This document shows, piece by piece, positions 5,406 to 6,479 of a stretch of 6,479 nt of DNA. Both the position numbers and the translations under genes were made by a program. A model generated the notes under the pieces. It was given only the letters and a program-made list of their open reading frames with translations. It did not search any database and was not told the origin of the DNA. Each line of letters starts with the position of its first letter. Within the stretch, counting starts at the first letter, position 1. Source of the DNA: JBKPRX01 sp046734795 (GTDB lineage Bacteria > Actinomycetota > Thermoleophilia > Gaiellales > Gaiellaceae); contig JBKPRX010000187.1 in NCBI GenBank assembly GCA_046734795.1, positions 1-6,479 on the forward strand, read 5' to 3'.

Positions 5406-6479
5406 GTGAAACGACAAGCGTCAAGGGGAAGCGATCCACGTCGCGGCGTGGCCGCGCCGAGCAGCCGGGTCGAGGACGTGGCCGCGGCCGTGGCGGCCGG
5501 TGCCGGAGGCGCCGCTTTTGCCGTCTCGCAAGCTCTGCGTCTGCGCGGCGTCGTTGCCGCCGCCGCCTACGTTCGGAACGGCGAGGAGCTCGAATGCGCG
5601 GCCGCGCGGGGCTCGACGAGTTCGCTCGACGCAGCGCTCTCGATCGCGCACGACGCGATTCGAAATCGCGAGGAGCGCCGGTTCGAATTGCCCGACGGAC
5701 AACGGCTCGTTGCCGTACCGCTTGCACCCGCCGGGCAGGCTGCACTTGCAGTTCTCCTCGTCGTGTGCGAGACGGATCCGGACGATGCGTTTGCGCGCGA
5801 GCTCGAAGAGGTGGCGGTTCTTGCGCAAGCGCTCCTACGCAACGAGCGGCGGCTCCTCGACAGTGCACGCGAGGCACGCCAGGACCCGCTGACCGGACTG
5901 CGGAACAGGCGCGCTTTCGACGAGCAGCTCGAATGTCTGCTCGCGTCCGCAGCTGCGAGCGAGCTCGCTGTCGTCTTCTGCGACCTCGACGACTTCAAGA
6001 GCATCAACGATCGGCACGGTTACGACGCAGGCGACGACGTACTGCGCGAGGTCGCACGCGCGCTCTCGTCCGAGCTTCGCGCGGGCGAAGAGTTGTTCCG
6101 CATCGGCGGCGACGAGTTCGCAGCGATCGTCCTCGGCGGTCGCGCTATCGGCGCGGTCGTAGCGACACGGCTCGGGCGAGCACTCGCCCGGCGCCGGCGC
6201 GGGCGGCCGTTGCCTTCGCTCTCGACCGGGATCGCGCTTTATCCCGAAGACGGCGCGACGCCGGTCGCGCTCGTCGCCGCCGGAGCGCGCGGGCTCGCCC
6301 GCGGGCGTCGCGTCGACCGTGCGCATGGTGCGTCCTCGGCGCCGCGCCGCCTACGACTCCTTGCCGTCGACGACGACGCAGCGCTTCGGCTGTTGCTGCG
6401 CACGACGTTCGAGCTCGCGGACATCTCGGTCGAGGAGGCCGAGACCGCCGAAGCGGCGCTCACTGCGATCGCGCGCTCG
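5406..6479 (+). CDS. GAF-like-GGDEF-receiver protein (partial at right edge)
   Basis: The frame is open from 5199 to the window edge. From GTG 5406 it gives 358 residues and continues beyond. A region of about 22-150 resembles a degenerate GAF domain (alternating Ala/Val-rich strands, then a helix ending in LLRNERRLLDSAREAR). The GGDEF domain spans about 158-308: DPLTGLRNRRAF (160-171), CDLDDFKSIND (192-202) and RIGGDEF (232-238). The allosteric I-site position reads RAGE (225-228) instead of RxxD. The usual AD-ALY-AK end of the domain is eroded to a Gly/Arg-rich stretch (about 290-305). A receiver domain begins at about 314, with the acidic pocket D322-D324 and a typical first helix; its phosphorylated Asp would lie beyond the window. 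The likely product is a diguanylate cyclase or cyclic-di-GMP-linked response regulator, but with receiver after GGDEF instead of before. It has no membrane segment and is transcribed divergently from the GGDEF-EAL gene. Confidence 0.9.
   Translation, partial: MKRQASRGSDPRRGVAAPSSRVEDVAAAVAAGAGGAAFAVSQALRLRGVVAAAAYVRNGEELECAAARGSTSSLDAALSIAHDAIRNREERRFELPDGQRLVAVPLAPAGQAALAVLLVVCETDPDDAFARELEEVAVLAQALLRNERRLLDSAREARQDPLTGLRNRRAFDEQLECLLASAAASELAVVFCDLDDFKSINDRHGYDAGDDVLREVARALSSELRAGEELFRIGGDEFAAIVLGGRAIGAVVATRLGRALARRRRGRPLPSLSTGIALYPEDGATPVALVAAGARGLARGRRVDRAHGASSAPRRLRLLAVDDDAALRLLLRTTFELADISVEEAETAEAALTAIARS

Noticed and set aside
5383..5877. Minus-strand open frames opposite the GGDEF-receiver gene
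   Set aside because: They are Arg/Ala/Pro-rich without motifs, whereas the plus strand over the same bases reads continuously into GGDEF and receiver signatures.

Overview
The window comes from a GC-rich bacterial chromosome. Codons end mostly in G or C, several genes start with GTG, and only one of the three complete or near-complete start regions has an obvious Shine-Dalgarno sequence. This, together with a UdgX-type uracil-DNA glycosylase and multi-domain GAF/PAS/GGDEF/EAL proteins, suggests a high-GC actinobacterium, possibly of the Thermoleophilia type. The lineage is inference; no marker gene here settles it.

Layout, left to right: (1) bases 1-140 hold the 3' end of a plus-strand gene of unknown function, whose TAG stop touches the stop of the next gene. 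(2) Bases 141-5071 hold three minus-strand genes with gaps of 29 and 21 bases, probably one operon, transcribed right to left. Its order is a 1052-residue GAF-PAS-GAF-PAS-GGDEF-EAL cyclic-di-GMP enzyme, then a 348-residue coiled-coil protein of unknown function, then UdgX, an iron-sulfur uracil-DNA glycosylase with the KRRIH loop that marks the covalently DNA-binding subfamily. (3) Bases 5072-5405 are a divergent intergenic region with short inverted repeats and no recognised riboswitch. (4) From 5406 to the right edge runs a plus-strand gene, GTG start, encoding a degenerate GAF-like region, a GGDEF domain and the beginning of a response-regulator receiver domain.

Two cyclic-di-GMP genes are thus divergently arranged around one control region. 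The composite enzyme has both an apparently intact diguanylate cyclase site (with I-site) and an apparently intact EAL phosphodiesterase site, fed by a duplicated GAF-PAS sensory unit. The second protein has a GGDEF signature but a conservatively altered I-site and an eroded C-terminal end, with a receiver domain placed after rather than before GGDEF. The least expected aspect is that a DNA-uracil repair enzyme and a long coiled-coil protein appear to be co-transcribed with a second-messenger enzyme. No mobile element, tRNA, rRNA or CRISPR array was seen.
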